A stretch of DNA of 55,250 nucleotides, taken from contig CAIRTW010000175.1 in the NCBI GenBank assembly GCA_903881585.1, positions 1 through 55,250 on the forward strand, read 5' to 3'. The notes under the pieces were generated by a model. The model worked only from the letters and a program-made list of their open reading frames with translations. It was not told where the DNA came from and searched no databases. This DNA is from an uncultured Bacteroidota bacterium. Its GTDB lineage: Bacteria > Bacteroidota > Bacteroidia > Chitinophagales > Chitinophagaceae. Shown here piece after piece: positions 9,335-17,331 of this stretch (positions within the stretch are counted from its first letter, which is position 1; the number at the start of each line of letters is the position of its first letter). The position numbers and the translations under genes are program-made.

Positions 9335-9772
9335 CTATTGCTCTGCGGCTTTTTTCTCCTGGCGCTTCTTTATAAGCTGGCGTATGCCTTTGTACGAAAG
9401 CTCTATTGCTTTCCATTTCAGGTAGCCGCCGATAAACTCGAATGCCGCAGCTTTCAACGGGCTTCTGCCCTTCTTCTTACCCTCTGACGGCGCTTCGTCA
9501 AACCGATCACTTGGGCTGCTGAATTTCTTTTCAAGCTTTTTCTGCGCAAATTTCACCAGCATGTCCACAAGAGGGTTAGATACCGGTAAAAAGTCCAAAA
9601 GGGAGCCGGAGCCACCCTCTTCGTCCTTATCTTTACTCTTCTTTTTTTTACCCAGGACTCCTTCTAAAGACAATAACGACTCTATATCCATATTCCTGCT
9701 TTCCTTGCGCAGGAGTTTTTTCTCCCGTTCAAGGTCTTCAATACCGCGCAGTTTTTTAGGATAAAGCTTCAT
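9335..9772 (-). CDS. lysine-rich protein of unknown function in a YtxH/holin-like operon
   Basis: A 145-residue protein I do not recognise by family. It is very rich in Lys and Glu, has low-complexity linkers (GKKKKSKDKDEEGGSGS, then SEGKKKGRS), a short predicted amphipathic/hydrophobic part (SLLDFLPVSNPLVDMLVKFAQKKL) and a basic C-terminal helix (IELSYKGIRQLIKKRQEKKAAEQ). No signal peptide is seen. It is the last gene of a three-gene minus-strand set after the YtxH-like and holin-like genes (gap 58 bp). Its charge suggests a peripheral membrane or nucleic-acid contact; this is only inference. Confidence 0.65.
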   Translation of the reverse strand: MKLYPKKLRGIEDLEREKKLLRKESRNMDIESLLSLEGVLGKKKKSKDKDEEGGSGSLLDFLPVSNPLVDMLVKFAQKKLEKKFSSPSDRFDEAPSEGKKKGRSPLKAAAFEFIGGYLKWKAIELSYKGIRQLIKKRQEKKAAEQ

Positions 9773-9830
9773 CTACCAATCTTTGAATTGATTTTTACAA
9801 GTAAGGAACGATGACAGATCGTGATGCCGT

Positions 9831-10190
9831 TTATTTTTCTGCTTCCTCTTCTTCCTCATCATCCCCTTCGGTAAGCACGCGGATAAAGCCGCCGGCAAAA
9901 AACCGGGTGATGTTTTTGCGAAGCGCTACCACAATAAGCAACAACAATATATAGATGCCTATCACGAGGAAAAAAGAAGCCATTTTAGACATGCCGGCAT
10001 TAATAAACACCTCGGTGAGCCCAAAACCTATGAACAGAAAAACACAGAAAAGAATGAACAGGCATATCAGCGAAAACAGGAAGTAGCTAAACAAGTTGGC
10101 ACTGCGCCCTATAAAATTGATCTTGAACAATTTTACATGCACGTCAACATACTGCAATACTCTTTCCTTCAATTCGCTGATTATGCTCAT
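9831..10190 (-). CDS. phage holin superfamily III-like (DUF1469) membrane protein
   Basis: A 119-residue integral membrane protein. An N-terminal amphipathic helix (MSIISELKERVLQYVDVHVKLFKINFIGRSANLF) precedes two membrane helices (about 37-63, FSYFLFSLICLFILFCVFLFIGFGL; about 76-96, SFFLVIGIYILLLLIVVAL), and the tail is strongly acidic (EGDDEEEEEAEK). This arrangement matches the putative Actinobacteriophage holin III/DUF1469 family, which in Bacteroidota chromosomes is not a phage lysis gene but accompanies YtxH genes. The gap to the upstream YtxH gene is 15 bp, so they are cotranscribed. The exact role is unknown. Confidence 0.8.
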   Translation of the reverse strand: MSIISELKERVLQYVDVHVKLFKINFIGRSANLFSYFLFSLICLFILFCVFLFIGFGLTEVFINAGMSKMASFFLVIGIYILLLLIVVALRKNITRFFAGGFIRVLTEGDDEEEEEAEK

Positions 10191-10205
10191 TAGTTTTCGG
10201 GGAGA

Positions 10206-10400
10206 TTAAGAATGGTAAATTTCCTCTTCCATGTCCATGCCCTTCTTCGCAAACTTCCCTTTCAGGTTGGTAAGGCCTTTTTTCAGCTTTTCCATATCTT
10301 GTTCACGGGTTTCTTTGTCGGTAGCCAGTAAATAGCCTACCGCCACGCCTGCAGCGGCGCCTATCAATAATGTAGCGATGGTGTTTCCAATCTTTGCCAT
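10206..10400 (-). CDS. YtxH-domain small membrane protein
   Basis: A 64-residue protein with one N-terminal glycine/alanine-rich membrane helix (TIATLLIGAAAGVAVGYLLAT) followed by a charged helix (DKETREQDMEKLKKGLTNLKGKF). This is the compact form of the YtxH (gas-vesicle-like) family, usually linked to envelope stress. It leads a minus-strand operon with the holin-like gene (15 bp) and a lysine-rich protein. No clear TAnnTTTG box is visible upstream. Confidence 0.82.
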   Translation of the reverse strand: MAKIGNTIATLLIGAAAGVAVGYLLATDKETREQDMEKLKKGLTNLKGKFAKKGMDMEEEIYHS

Positions 10401-10528
10401 ATGATCTAGAATTTAAAAGTTTATAACAGAGCAGATAAATATCATGCCAAAGGTAGTAAATCCAATATGAGCGGAATATGATTTTCATCAATTTTCGCAG
10501 GATTTAACAAAACAAGCTATGAAAACAG

Positions 10529-11110
10529 CTACTTCTTGAGCTCGGCATAGTAGCGATGGGCGTCAATGTATTTCTCCACCGCATCCGGAACAATGTATTT
10601 TATTGATTTTTTCTCCTTGATCTGCCTGCGGATATAAGTGGAAGATATGTGCAGCAGCGGCGCATCAAGTATGGTCATATCTGCGCCATAGGTATCTTCT
10701 ATTTCAAAACCCGGCCTGTTATAGACTACAAAAGAGTACCGGGCCACCAGCTGCTCAAAATTTTTCCACCTGTGAATGTTCTGAAAACTGTCTGCACCCA
10801 TGATCACCGAGAAGCGCTCCAATGGAAATTTTTCGGCAAGGTAGGTAAGCGTATCAATAGTATAAGATGGTTTGGGCAGACTGAACTCCACATTGCTCGC
10901 CCTGAATTTGGGATTATCTTCTATTGCCAGGTTCACAAGATGCATACGGTCGTATTCATTGAGCAGAGAATGGGAATCTTTTAATGGATTATGTGGAGAA
11001 ACCACAAACCATATCTTATCAATCTCTGTATGTTCTATTACGTGGTTTGCCACTATAAGATGGCCGGTGTGAATAGGATTAAAGCTGCCGAAGTACAACC
11101 CGATGTGCAT
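10529..11110 (-). CDS. nadD: nicotinate-nucleotide adenylyltransferase
   Basis: A 193-residue enzyme that joins nicotinate mononucleotide and ATP to give deamido-NAD in NAD synthesis. The nucleotidyltransferase signature GSFNPIHTGHLIVAN is at about 8-22 (the HxGH part of the alpha/beta phosphodiesterase fold), and the second motif ISSTYIRRQI is at about 156-165. PHNPLKDSHSLL and MGADSFQNIHRW match the NadD substrate loops. The length is normal. It is divergent from murF-alr, and the two start codons are about 97 bp apart. A perfect -7 box TAGTTTTG lies only 4 nt before the ATG, so the mRNA may be leaderless. Confidence 0.95.
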   Translation of the reverse strand: MHIGLYFGSFNPIHTGHLIVANHVIEHTEIDKIWFVVSPHNPLKDSHSLLNEYDRMHLVNLAIEDNPKFRASNVEFSLPKPSYTIDTLTYLAEKFPLERFSVIMGADSFQNIHRWKNFEQLVARYSFVVYNRPGFEIEDTYGADMTILDAPLLHISSTYIRRQIKEKKSIKYIVPDAVEKYIDAHRYYAELKK

Positions 11111-11114
11111 GTGG

Positions 11115-11122
11115 CAAAACTA
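11115..11122 (-). promoter_or_regulatory. -7 promoter box of nadD, 4 nt from the start codon
   Basis: TAGTTTTG (minus strand) fits the Bacteroidota TAnnTTTG box. The sequence CCAC separates it from the ATG at 11110, so transcription probably starts at or next to the start codon. No clear -33 TTG is seen. Confidence 0.6.
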
Positions 11123-11190
11123 ACGAAAGGATGGCTATTCATGAAAATGAATTTGGAGTAAGATTTCCCCGTTTAATTATATGCATTCTA

Positions 11191-11198
11191 TATATTTG
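11191..11198 (+). promoter_or_regulatory. -7 promoter box of murF-alr
   Basis: TATATTTG is a perfect TAnnTTTG box, 9 nt before the ATG at 11208. It lies downstream of an alternative in-frame ATG at 11181, which argues that 11208 is the real start. Confidence 0.6.
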
Positions 11199-11207
11199 CT
11201 ACCCGCT

Positions 11208-13715
11208 ATGAACAATATTGAACAATTAAGAAAATGGTGCAATGGTGCATGGACAGCTCAGGGGCAACCTGATGCGGAGATAGCTGAACTGGCAATAGAC
11301 AGCCGCAACATCGAAGGTCCAGCCAATGCCCTGTTCATAGCCCTGAAGACACCTTTGCGGGATGGCCATACATTCGTAATGGATGCGTGGCAAAAAGGCG
11401 TACGGAATTTCCTGGTGTCGCAGCCGGTGGATGACGCCTCGTTGCCGGATTCGAATATCATACAAGTTAAGGACACGCTTGCTGCGCTGCAAAAGATAGC
11501 TGCGGCCCACCGCAAGCAGTTTGATATACCTGTTATTGGCATTACCGGCAGCAATGGCAAAACGGTGACCAAGGAATGGCTGTACCAGTTGCTCAGCGGC
11601 AGTTACAATACCGTACGCAGTCCCAAGAGCTACAACTCGCAGGTGGGTGTGCCTTTGTCGGTATGGCTGATGAATGAAAACCAGCAACTGGCCATTTTTG
11701 AAGCCGGCATTTCGCAGCCGGGCGAAATGGAAAACCTGGAACGCATCATTAATCCTACCATAGGGTTGCTTACAAACATAGGCGAGGCGCACAGTGAGGG
11801 GTTCATGAATGCACGCCAGAAAATAAATGAGAAGCTAATATTATTCAGGAACGCGAAACAGCTGGTGTATTGCCTTGACCACCTGGAACTGAATCAGTGC
11901 ATTGTGCAATACATGCACCAGGTGAAGGGCGGGAGGTCGGAAGAGCCGTTGCAGCTGTTTACCTGGTCGCAAAAGCAGGACACCGACCTGCGGATCACAA
12001 ACATCAGCAAGACCAGCGCCAAAACTACCATCACCGGTATATACAAAAAAGAAGAAGCCCGCATAACGATACCGTTTGCAGATGACGCATCAATAGAGAA
12101 TGCGATACACTGCTGGTGCGTTATGCTACTGCTGCATGTGGGCCAGGATGAGATAAGAGCGCAGATGGCACAACTGCAGCAGGTATCTATGCGCCTGGAA
12201 TTAAAGCATGGAATTAACGATTGCACAGTAATCAATGACTCATACAATTCGGACCTGACATCGCTGCAACTGGCGCTGAACTATCTGGACCAGCAGAAGC
12301 AACACAGCCACCATACGGTCATCATGTCTGACATACTACAGATAGGCCGGCGTGATATAGACTTATATGAAGAAGTAGCCGCACTAATCAGCCGGAAAAA
12401 CATACAACGTTTTATAGGTATAGGCCCCGCACTGTATAAGAACAAGGCCTCATTCAGAAAATATAAAAGGATACGCAGTATATTTTTTAAGTCAACAGAT
12501 GATTTTCTGAAAAACTTCCACCTCATCACGTTTGATAAGGAAGCGATATTACTGAAGGGTGCACGCGTGTTTGCATTTGAGAAGATAGGACTGCTGCTGG
12601 AGCAACAGGTACACCAGACGGTGATGTCCATAGACCTGTCGGCGCTGACGCATAATCTGAATGTGTTCAGGGCAGAGCTGAGGCCGGGAGTTAAGACCAT
12701 GGCCATGGTAAAGGCATTCGCCTATGGCAGCGGCAGCTATGAGATAGCTAATCTGCTGCAATATGCGGGCGTTGACTACCTGACTGTGGCCTACACAGAC
12801 GAAGGCATAGCTCTGAGAAAAGCGGGCATCAAAATGCCTATAATGGTGATGAGCCCGGATGCAACATCATTCGACCGGATGATCGTGTGGAAACTGGAAC
12901 CTGAGCTATTTAATTTCCGGTCGCTTTCGGCATTTCTTAGTGTGGCGCAAACACTTGCCGTTAGCAAGTATCCGGTACATATAAAACTGGATACCGGTAT
13001 GCACCGGCTTGGCTTTAACCCGGAAGATATAGAGGAACTTGGCAACAAAATCGCGGAGAGCCCTGCTATTGAAGTGGTGAGTATTTTCAGCCATCTTGCG
13101 GCAAGCGACGACCCAAAAGAAGATGCTTTTACACGCCAGCAAGGACAGCTGTTTGAGAAAATGAGCGCTGAGCTAATGAGCAAATTCCTGAATAAGCCCA
13201 TGCGGCATATCTGCAATTCGGCGGGCATAGTGCGGCACCCTGAACTGCAGCATGATATGGTAAGGCTGGGACTGGGACTATATGGTGTGGACGCCAGCCA
13301 CCTGCTGCAAAATAAACTGAGGCAAACAAGCACACTAAAAACAACCGTGGCCCAGGTGCGGCACATACCCGCAGGTGACAATGTAGGCTATGGCCACCGT
13401 ACCCTGGCCCCGCATGATATGCGCATAGCCACCATCAGCATAGGCTATGCAGATGGCTACCCCCGGACGCTGGGAAACGGCCGCGCACATGTGCTGATAC
13501 ACGATAAGCCTGCAAAAACAATAGGCTCAATTTGCATGGACATGTGCATGGTGGACATAACGGATATACCAGAAGCAAAGGAGGGAGATGATGTAATAGT
13601 CTTCGGCAAGGGACTGACGGTAACAGAGCTGGCAGCATGGGCCGGCACCATATCTTACGAGATCATGACGAGCATATCGCAGCGGGTGAAGAGGGTTTAT
13701 GTGAATGAGGAGTAA
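11208..13715 (+). CDS. fused MurF ligase and alanine racemase
   Basis: About 835 residues combining two wall-precursor enzymes. The MurF half (about 1-470) adds D-Ala-D-Ala to UDP-MurNAc-tripeptide; it has the ATP loop ITGSNGKT (about 112-119), the Mur motif FEAGISQPGEME and the C-terminal NDSYNSD loop. The racemase half (about 475-835) makes D-alanine; the PLP lysine is in MAMVKAFAYGSG (about 502), and SIGYADGYPR and SYEIMTSIS match the C-terminal racemase domain. This fusion is characteristic of Bacteroidota and links D-alanine supply to its use. The ATG at 11208 is preferred over 11181 because the -7 box lies between them. A separate ddl is not in the window. Usual symbols are murF and alr. 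Confidence 0.95.
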   Translation: MNNIEQLRKWCNGAWTAQGQPDAEIAELAIDSRNIEGPANALFIALKTPLRDGHTFVMDAWQKGVRNFLVSQPVDDASLPDSNIIQVKDTLAALQKIAAAHRKQFDIPVIGITGSNGKTVTKEWLYQLLSGSYNTVRSPKSYNSQVGVPLSVWLMNENQQLAIFEAGISQPGEMENLERIINPTIGLLTNIGEAHSEGFMNARQKINEKLILFRNAKQLVYCLDHLELNQCIVQYMHQVKGGRSEEPLQLFTWSQKQDTDLRITNISKTSAKTTITGIYKKEEARITIPFADDASIENAIHCWCVMLLLHVGQDEIRAQMAQLQQVSMRLELKHGINDCTVINDSYNSDLTSLQLALNYLDQQKQHSHHTVIMSDILQIGRRDIDLYEEVAALISRKNIQRFIGIGPALYKNKASFRKYKRIRSIFFKSTDDFLKNFHLITFDKEAILLKGARVFAFEKIGLLLEQQVHQTVMSIDLSALTHNLNVFRAELRPGVKTMAMVKAFAYGSGSYEIANLLQYAGVDYLTVAYTDEGIALRKAGIKMPIMVMSPDATSFDRMIVWKLEPELFNFRSLSAFLSVAQTLAVSKYPVHIKLDTGMHRLGFNPEDIEELGNKIAESPAIEVVSIFSHLAASDDPKEDAFTRQQGQLFEKMSAELMSKFLNKPMRHICNSAGIVRHPELQHDMVRLGLGLYGVDASHLLQNKLRQTSTLKTTVAQVRHIPAGDNVGYGHRTLAPHDMRIATISIGYADGYPRTLGNGRAHVLIHDKPAKTIGSICMDMCMVDITDIPEAKEGDDVIVFGKGLTVTELAAWAGTISYEIMTSISQRVKRVYVNEE

Positions 13716-13813
13716 TAAGTTGAGGTGATAAGTTGAAAAGTTGAATTGAATGTTTACCGGGTGGCAACTCAGTTTATAACTCACTCCGGAAAAGACCGCT
13801 AATGTAATTTTCG

Positions 13814-13821
13814 TAACTTTG
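13814..13821 (+). promoter_or_regulatory. -7 promoter box of the toxin-antitoxin pair
   Basis: TAACTTTG matches TAnnTTTG exactly, 18 nt before the antitoxin ATG at 13840. No matching -33 TTG at the expected distance was found. Confidence 0.5.
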
Positions 13822-13839
13822 AATAGAAATACATTTAGC

Positions 13840-14064
13840 ATGGACGGATATTATTTTTTACGGATAAAGAAGGATTATGCTTCGGCAGTAATAGAAGATC
13901 TGCAAAAATTAGATGCAGTGGAACTATTGGATGCGGACGATAATAATATTCCTGAATGGCAAAAAAAAGAAGTGCTATCGAGGTTGCAGGTTTTAAAAGA
14001 CGACCCTGCGAGCGGGGTTGATTGGGATACTGCAATAAAGAGAATTAAGCACGCTGCAAAATGA
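13840..14064 (+). CDS. putative antitoxin of a RelE/ParE-type module
   Basis: About 74 residues. It is small and acidic, with an N-terminal strand-like stretch (DGYYFLRIKKDYASAVIEDLQKL), a middle part EWQKKEVLSRLQVLKDDPASGVDWD and a basic tail. The EWQK...VxxRL...DPxSGxxW pattern resembles the addiction-module component family paired with RelE/ParE toxins. The stop overlaps the toxin start (ATGA at 14061-14064), the classic translational coupling of antitoxin and toxin. I prefer the ATG at 13840 to the in-frame TTG at 13819 because the -7 box ends at 13821. Antitoxins of this type often bind their own promoter; no operator palindrome was clear. Confidence 0.72.
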   Translation: MDGYYFLRIKKDYASAVIEDLQKLDAVELLDADDNNIPEWQKKEVLSRLQVLKDDPASGVDWDTAIKRIKHAAK

Positions 14065-14351
14065 AACGTTACAAAATCATTTTTTCAGAAAACGCTTTAT
14101 TGGACATTGAGGAAGCCGTTTTATATTACAATTCACAACAGAATGGTTTAGGGAAAAAATTCGCCATTGAAGTACAGGCGACTTTAAGTTCCATTAAGAA
14201 AAACCCTTTTTATGCAAGTATCAGATACGCTGAAATAAGATGTGCAGTAGTTAACATTTTTCCGTTCATGATTCATTATCAAATCGAAATGGACCTGGAT
14301 ACCATAAGAATTCTTTCTGTCTATAATACTAATCGACGGCCGCTATGGTAA
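14061..14351 (+). CDS. RelE/ParE-family toxin
   Basis: A 96-residue protein with the compact RelE/ParE fold: KRYKIIFSENALLDIEEAVLYYNSQQNGLGKKF (strand, two helices), then FYASIRYAEIRCAVVNIFPFMIHYQIE (three strands) and IRILSVYNTNRRPLW. The helix pair with an early ALLDIEEA and the VYNTNRRPxxW ending are usual for the ParE/plasmid-stabilisation branch. Members either cleave mRNA on the ribosome or poison gyrase; sequence reading cannot decide which. It overlaps the antitoxin by 4 bp. Confidence 0.82.
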   Translation: MKRYKIIFSENALLDIEEAVLYYNSQQNGLGKKFAIEVQATLSSIKKNPFYASIRYAEIRCAVVNIFPFMIHYQIEMDLDTIRILSVYNTNRRPLW

Positions 14352-14391
14352 TTGGTAACTATTCCTTCGCCGCAACTCAGATCAAAACCTA

Positions 14392-15246
14392 TCATTCCAA
14401 CAACCCCTTATAATACTTCATCAGCCCATCCATAGGGCTTTTGATCACATCGCCTATTTCGAGCTCATACTGGCCGCAGAGATTTTCGAGCACATCGCGG
14501 AACTCGAATGCAACCGATCCGGAGAAGTAAAGCGGGAGGTTCCAGCTGTTGCGGTGCTTGAGTATGCTGGTGTGAAAGAAGTCGTTTAGGCAGTCTTCTA
14601 TAATGTTCTCCACCATGTAGTGGCCACGGTTGTCTTTGAGCAATGTTACAAATGATGCGAGGTACCGGTTCGGATTAGGCTGATGGTAGAGGGTGTTTAT
14701 TATCTGCTGTATGTCATTGCCAAACCGCATTTCAAAGCCAATGGTCAATTCAGTGTCGAAGGTGCCGTAAGCGTAGTATTGAAGTATGCGCTTGCCCATG
14801 TAATTGCCGCCACCTTCATCACCAGCGATATAGCCAAGAGATGGCCGCTGCTCTTTTATTTTGTTGCCGTTGTAGTAGCAGCTCGCACTGCCGGTCCCCA
14901 GGATGCAAACTATCCCTTTGTTATCGCCGCACAATGCCCTTGCTGCGGCTACCATATCGCCGGCCACTTCAGTTTTCTTTATGCCAAAGTGCCCAACCAG
15001 TATTTCCTCCAGGAAGACTTGCTTTTCAGGATTAGCTGCGCCTGCGCCGAAGTATGACATTTTATCGGCCTGGTACTTACTGTTATCCCATGGCAGTTCT
15101 GCTCGCAGCATGGCCTCTATATCCTGCTTGCTCTGGAGATATGGATTGATGCCTTGTGTGCTGAAGCGCACAGGTTTCTTACCTTTTTTCAAAAGGCACC
15201 AGTCTGTCTTTGTCGATCCGCTGTCTGCAATGAGGTAAGAAGGCAT
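14392..15246 (-). CDS. BadF/BadG-type amino-sugar kinase (N-acetylglucosamine kinase-like)
   Basis: A 284-residue ASKHA-fold kinase. The phosphate-1 motif DSGSTKTDW is at 8-16, the phosphate-2 loop ILGTGSASCYY at about 115-125, and a sugar-binding GYIAGDEGGGNYMGKRIL at about 138-155. These fit the BadF/BadG/BcrA/BcrD ATPase family, whose Bacteroidota members of this length are usually N-acetylglucosamine or N-acetylmuramic acid kinases. It would phosphorylate wall-derived amino sugars for recycling. It is divergent from an LpxR-like gene. The sugar is inferred, not seen. Confidence 0.82.
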   Translation of the reverse strand: MPSYLIADSGSTKTDWCLLKKGKKPVRFSTQGINPYLQSKQDIEAMLRAELPWDNSKYQADKMSYFGAGAANPEKQVFLEEILVGHFGIKKTEVAGDMVAAARALCGDNKGIVCILGTGSASCYYNGNKIKEQRPSLGYIAGDEGGGNYMGKRILQYYAYGTFDTELTIGFEMRFGNDIQQIINTLYHQPNPNRYLASFVTLLKDNRGHYMVENIIEDCLNDFFHTSILKHRNSWNLPLYFSGSVAFEFRDVLENLCGQYELEIGDVIKSPMDGLMKYYKGLLE

Positions 15247-15396
15247 AAAAATGTATTGCTACACAAATATGCACAAACAATAATGAATATCCTAGCAAGT
15301 GCAACAATAAATTTTGGTGCAAAAGGAAACGGAATAAGCAGTCATAGCCGCTGAAAAATCTTTACTGGCACATGTTTCGTATATTTCTTAAACACT

Positions 15397-16365
15397 ATGC
15401 TGTTCCGTAAACACTTTCTTTTTGCTTTTGCTTCGTTGCTTTCTCTTTCTGCAGGCGCACAGGCTATAGACAACACCCTATCCTACAAGAACATAGGCAG
15501 TGATCGCTATTTCCGGCTGAATTATGAGAATGATTTTTTCTCGGCTACTGATAAATACTATACACAGGGCATACACCTGGAGCTTGTAGCGCCGTGGCTG
15601 AGAAAATTTCCGGTGAGCAAAATATTGGTACACCCGAATTTCAGCAGCATAAGGTATGGTATAGCGCTGGAACATGAAGGCTATACGCCATCTGACTATA
15701 CAGTATCCTATATACTGCATGGCGACAGGCCTTTTGCCGCTTGCTTCTTTTTAAAGACATTTCTTATTGCCACCGACAGTGTAAAAAAACAACGTTTCTC
15801 GTCTTCTGTAAGCGCTGGTGTCATAGGCCAGGCCGCCGGCGGCGCTGAGATGCAAACGGTCATACACCGATGGCTGCATGATGAGACGCCCTATGGCTGG
15901 CCAAACCAGATACACAATGATGCAATACTCAACTATCACGTGGATTATGAAAAACAACTGGTCTCGCTGGGCCATTTTCTTTCAGTAGACGCCGACGCCA
16001 TGGCACGGGCCGGCACACTAAGCGACAAAGTGAATGTTGGCACTACCATCATGTTTGGTTATTTTGATGATCCGTTTAGCAGCACCATTGCCCATGCAAA
16101 GAACCTGCGCGTGTATGCCTACGAACATGCCGCAATAAACGCTGTTGGTTATGACGCAACACTTGAAGGCGGCGTGTTTGACAAAACAAGCCCCTACACC
16201 ATCAGCGCAAAAGATGTTACGCCCTTTGTTTTTGAAAACCGTTTTGGGTTTGTAGTGCAGTACCAACGCATATGGCTGGAGTATTTCCAGTCGCTGCTGA
16301 GCAATGAGTTTACTACCGGCAACTACCATGTGTGGGGCGGTGTACAGGTGGCGTTCGGGCTGTAA
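15397..16365 (+). CDS. LpxR-like lipid A 3'-O-deacylase family outer-membrane protein
   Basis: A 322-residue protein with a signal peptide (MLFRKHFLFAFASLLSLSAGAQA). The mature N-terminus has the family hallmark RYFRLNYENDFFSATDKYYTQGIHLEL, which contains the Asn-Asp and the TDKYYTxG pattern of the LpxR (DUF2219) barrel. Later segments LEHEGYTPSDY and GDRPFAACFFLKTF also match LpxR strands. LpxR removes the 3'-acyloxyacyl chain of lipid A in the outer membrane. The next gene is an LpxL-like acyltransferase, so both may adjust lipid A acylation. Enzyme activity in this family outside proteobacteria is inferred. Confidence 0.82.
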   Translation: MLFRKHFLFAFASLLSLSAGAQAIDNTLSYKNIGSDRYFRLNYENDFFSATDKYYTQGIHLELVAPWLRKFPVSKILVHPNFSSIRYGIALEHEGYTPSDYTVSYILHGDRPFAACFFLKTFLIATDSVKKQRFSSSVSAGVIGQAAGGAEMQTVIHRWLHDETPYGWPNQIHNDAILNYHVDYEKQLVSLGHFLSVDADAMARAGTLSDKVNVGTTIMFGYFDDPFSSTIAHAKNLRVYAYEHAAINAVGYDATLEGGVFDKTSPYTISAKDVTPFVFENRFGFVVQYQRIWLEYFQSLLSNEFTTGNYHVWGGVQVAFGL

Positions 16366-16388
16366 TGCAGGGTTTGGCATAAATAAAT

Positions 16389-16396
16389 TAGTTTTG
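16389..16396 (+). promoter_or_regulatory. -7 promoter box of the lipid A acyltransferase gene
   Basis: TAGTTTTG matches TAnnTTTG, 15 nt before the TTG start at 16412. It lies in the 46-bp gap after the LpxR-like gene, and supports the unusual start codon and an independent transcript. Confidence 0.55.
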
Positions 16397-16411
16397 TAGA
16401 AACACGTTTCC

Positions 16412-17290
16412 TTGCAGGCGCTGACATACTACCTTACGCTTCCGTTCATCTATTTGTTTTCCATACTGCCCTTCCGGGTGCTTTATTTCTTTTCCGATCT
16501 TATTTACCTGGTGCTGTACAAATGCTTTGGTTACAGAAAGTCGGTCGTGCTCCAAAATCTGCGCAACTCATTTCCTGAAAAAACAGAGGCCGAGATCAAA
16601 CAGATCTGCGACGCGTTTTATCATAACCTGTGCGACTTCATGGTGGAGACTTTCAAGATACTCACTATAAGCAAAGAAGGCATTATGAAGCGGTGCAGGA
16701 TGACGCCGGAATGTGCAGCGGTCTTTGAGCAGTTCGCAAAGGAGAATAAGAGTGTTATTATGGTAATGGGGCACCTGGGCAACTGGGAGTGGGCGGGGCA
16801 CCCATTCAGCCTGCAGTGCAAGCAGCAGCTGGATGTGCTTTATCACCCGCTGTCCAATAAATATTTCAATGGGCTGATGCGGGGTATGCGCAGTCGCTTC
16901 GGGACAAGGATGATGCCAATGAGGACGGCATATAAAGAAATGCGGGCGCACCGCAATGAGCTAACTGCAACTGTGTTCATATCCGACCAGACACCTATGC
17001 CTGAAAACGCATACTGGACCACCTTCCTCAACCAGGACACGCCAATATTTAAGGGCACGGAAGTGATCGCAAAGAAAATGAACCTGCCTGTTGTTTATTG
17101 CTCAATAATAAAAGTGAAGCGCGGCTATTACGAAATGCGCGCAGAGCTGCTTGTAGCAAACCCTGGCGCAACTGCAGACGGTGAAATATCTGAGCTGCAT
17201 ACAAGGCGGCTGGAGCAGGACATTATTGCTATTCCCGCATCGTGGTTGTGGTCGCACAAGAGGTGGAAGTATAAGCGGCCGGTGAGGTAA
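16412..17290 (+). CDS. LpxL/HtrB-family lipid A acyltransferase
   Basis: A 292-residue inner-membrane acyltransferase that adds a secondary fatty acid to a lipid A precursor. It has an N-terminal anchor (LTYYLTLPFIYLFSILPFRVLYF), the catalytic HX4(D/E) motif as MGHLGNWEW (His about 121, Glu about 126), and FISDQTPMPENAYWTTFLN, the family's third block. The start is TTG: reading from it aligns the whole N-terminal anchor with the family, no suitable in-frame ATG lies nearby, and a -7 box precedes it by 15 nt. It follows an LpxR-like gene. The function class is secure; acyl chain and position are not known. Confidence 0.88.
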   Translation: MQALTYYLTLPFIYLFSILPFRVLYFFSDLIYLVLYKCFGYRKSVVLQNLRNSFPEKTEAEIKQICDAFYHNLCDFMVETFKILTISKEGIMKRCRMTPECAAVFEQFAKENKSVIMVMGHLGNWEWAGHPFSLQCKQQLDVLYHPLSNKYFNGLMRGMRSRFGTRMMPMRTAYKEMRAHRNELTATVFISDQTPMPENAYWTTFLNQDTPIFKGTEVIAKKMNLPVVYCSIIKVKRGYYEMRAELLVANPGATADGEISELHTRRLEQDIIAIPASWLWSHKRWKYKRPVR

Positions 17291-17331
17291 ATGTGGCCGG
17301 CAATCGTAACTTTATAATATAACTCGCGCGC

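Noticed and set aside
9831..10190. prophage lysis gene (holin)
   Set aside because: No other phage genes are nearby, and the YtxH neighbour fits the chromosomal DUF1469 type.
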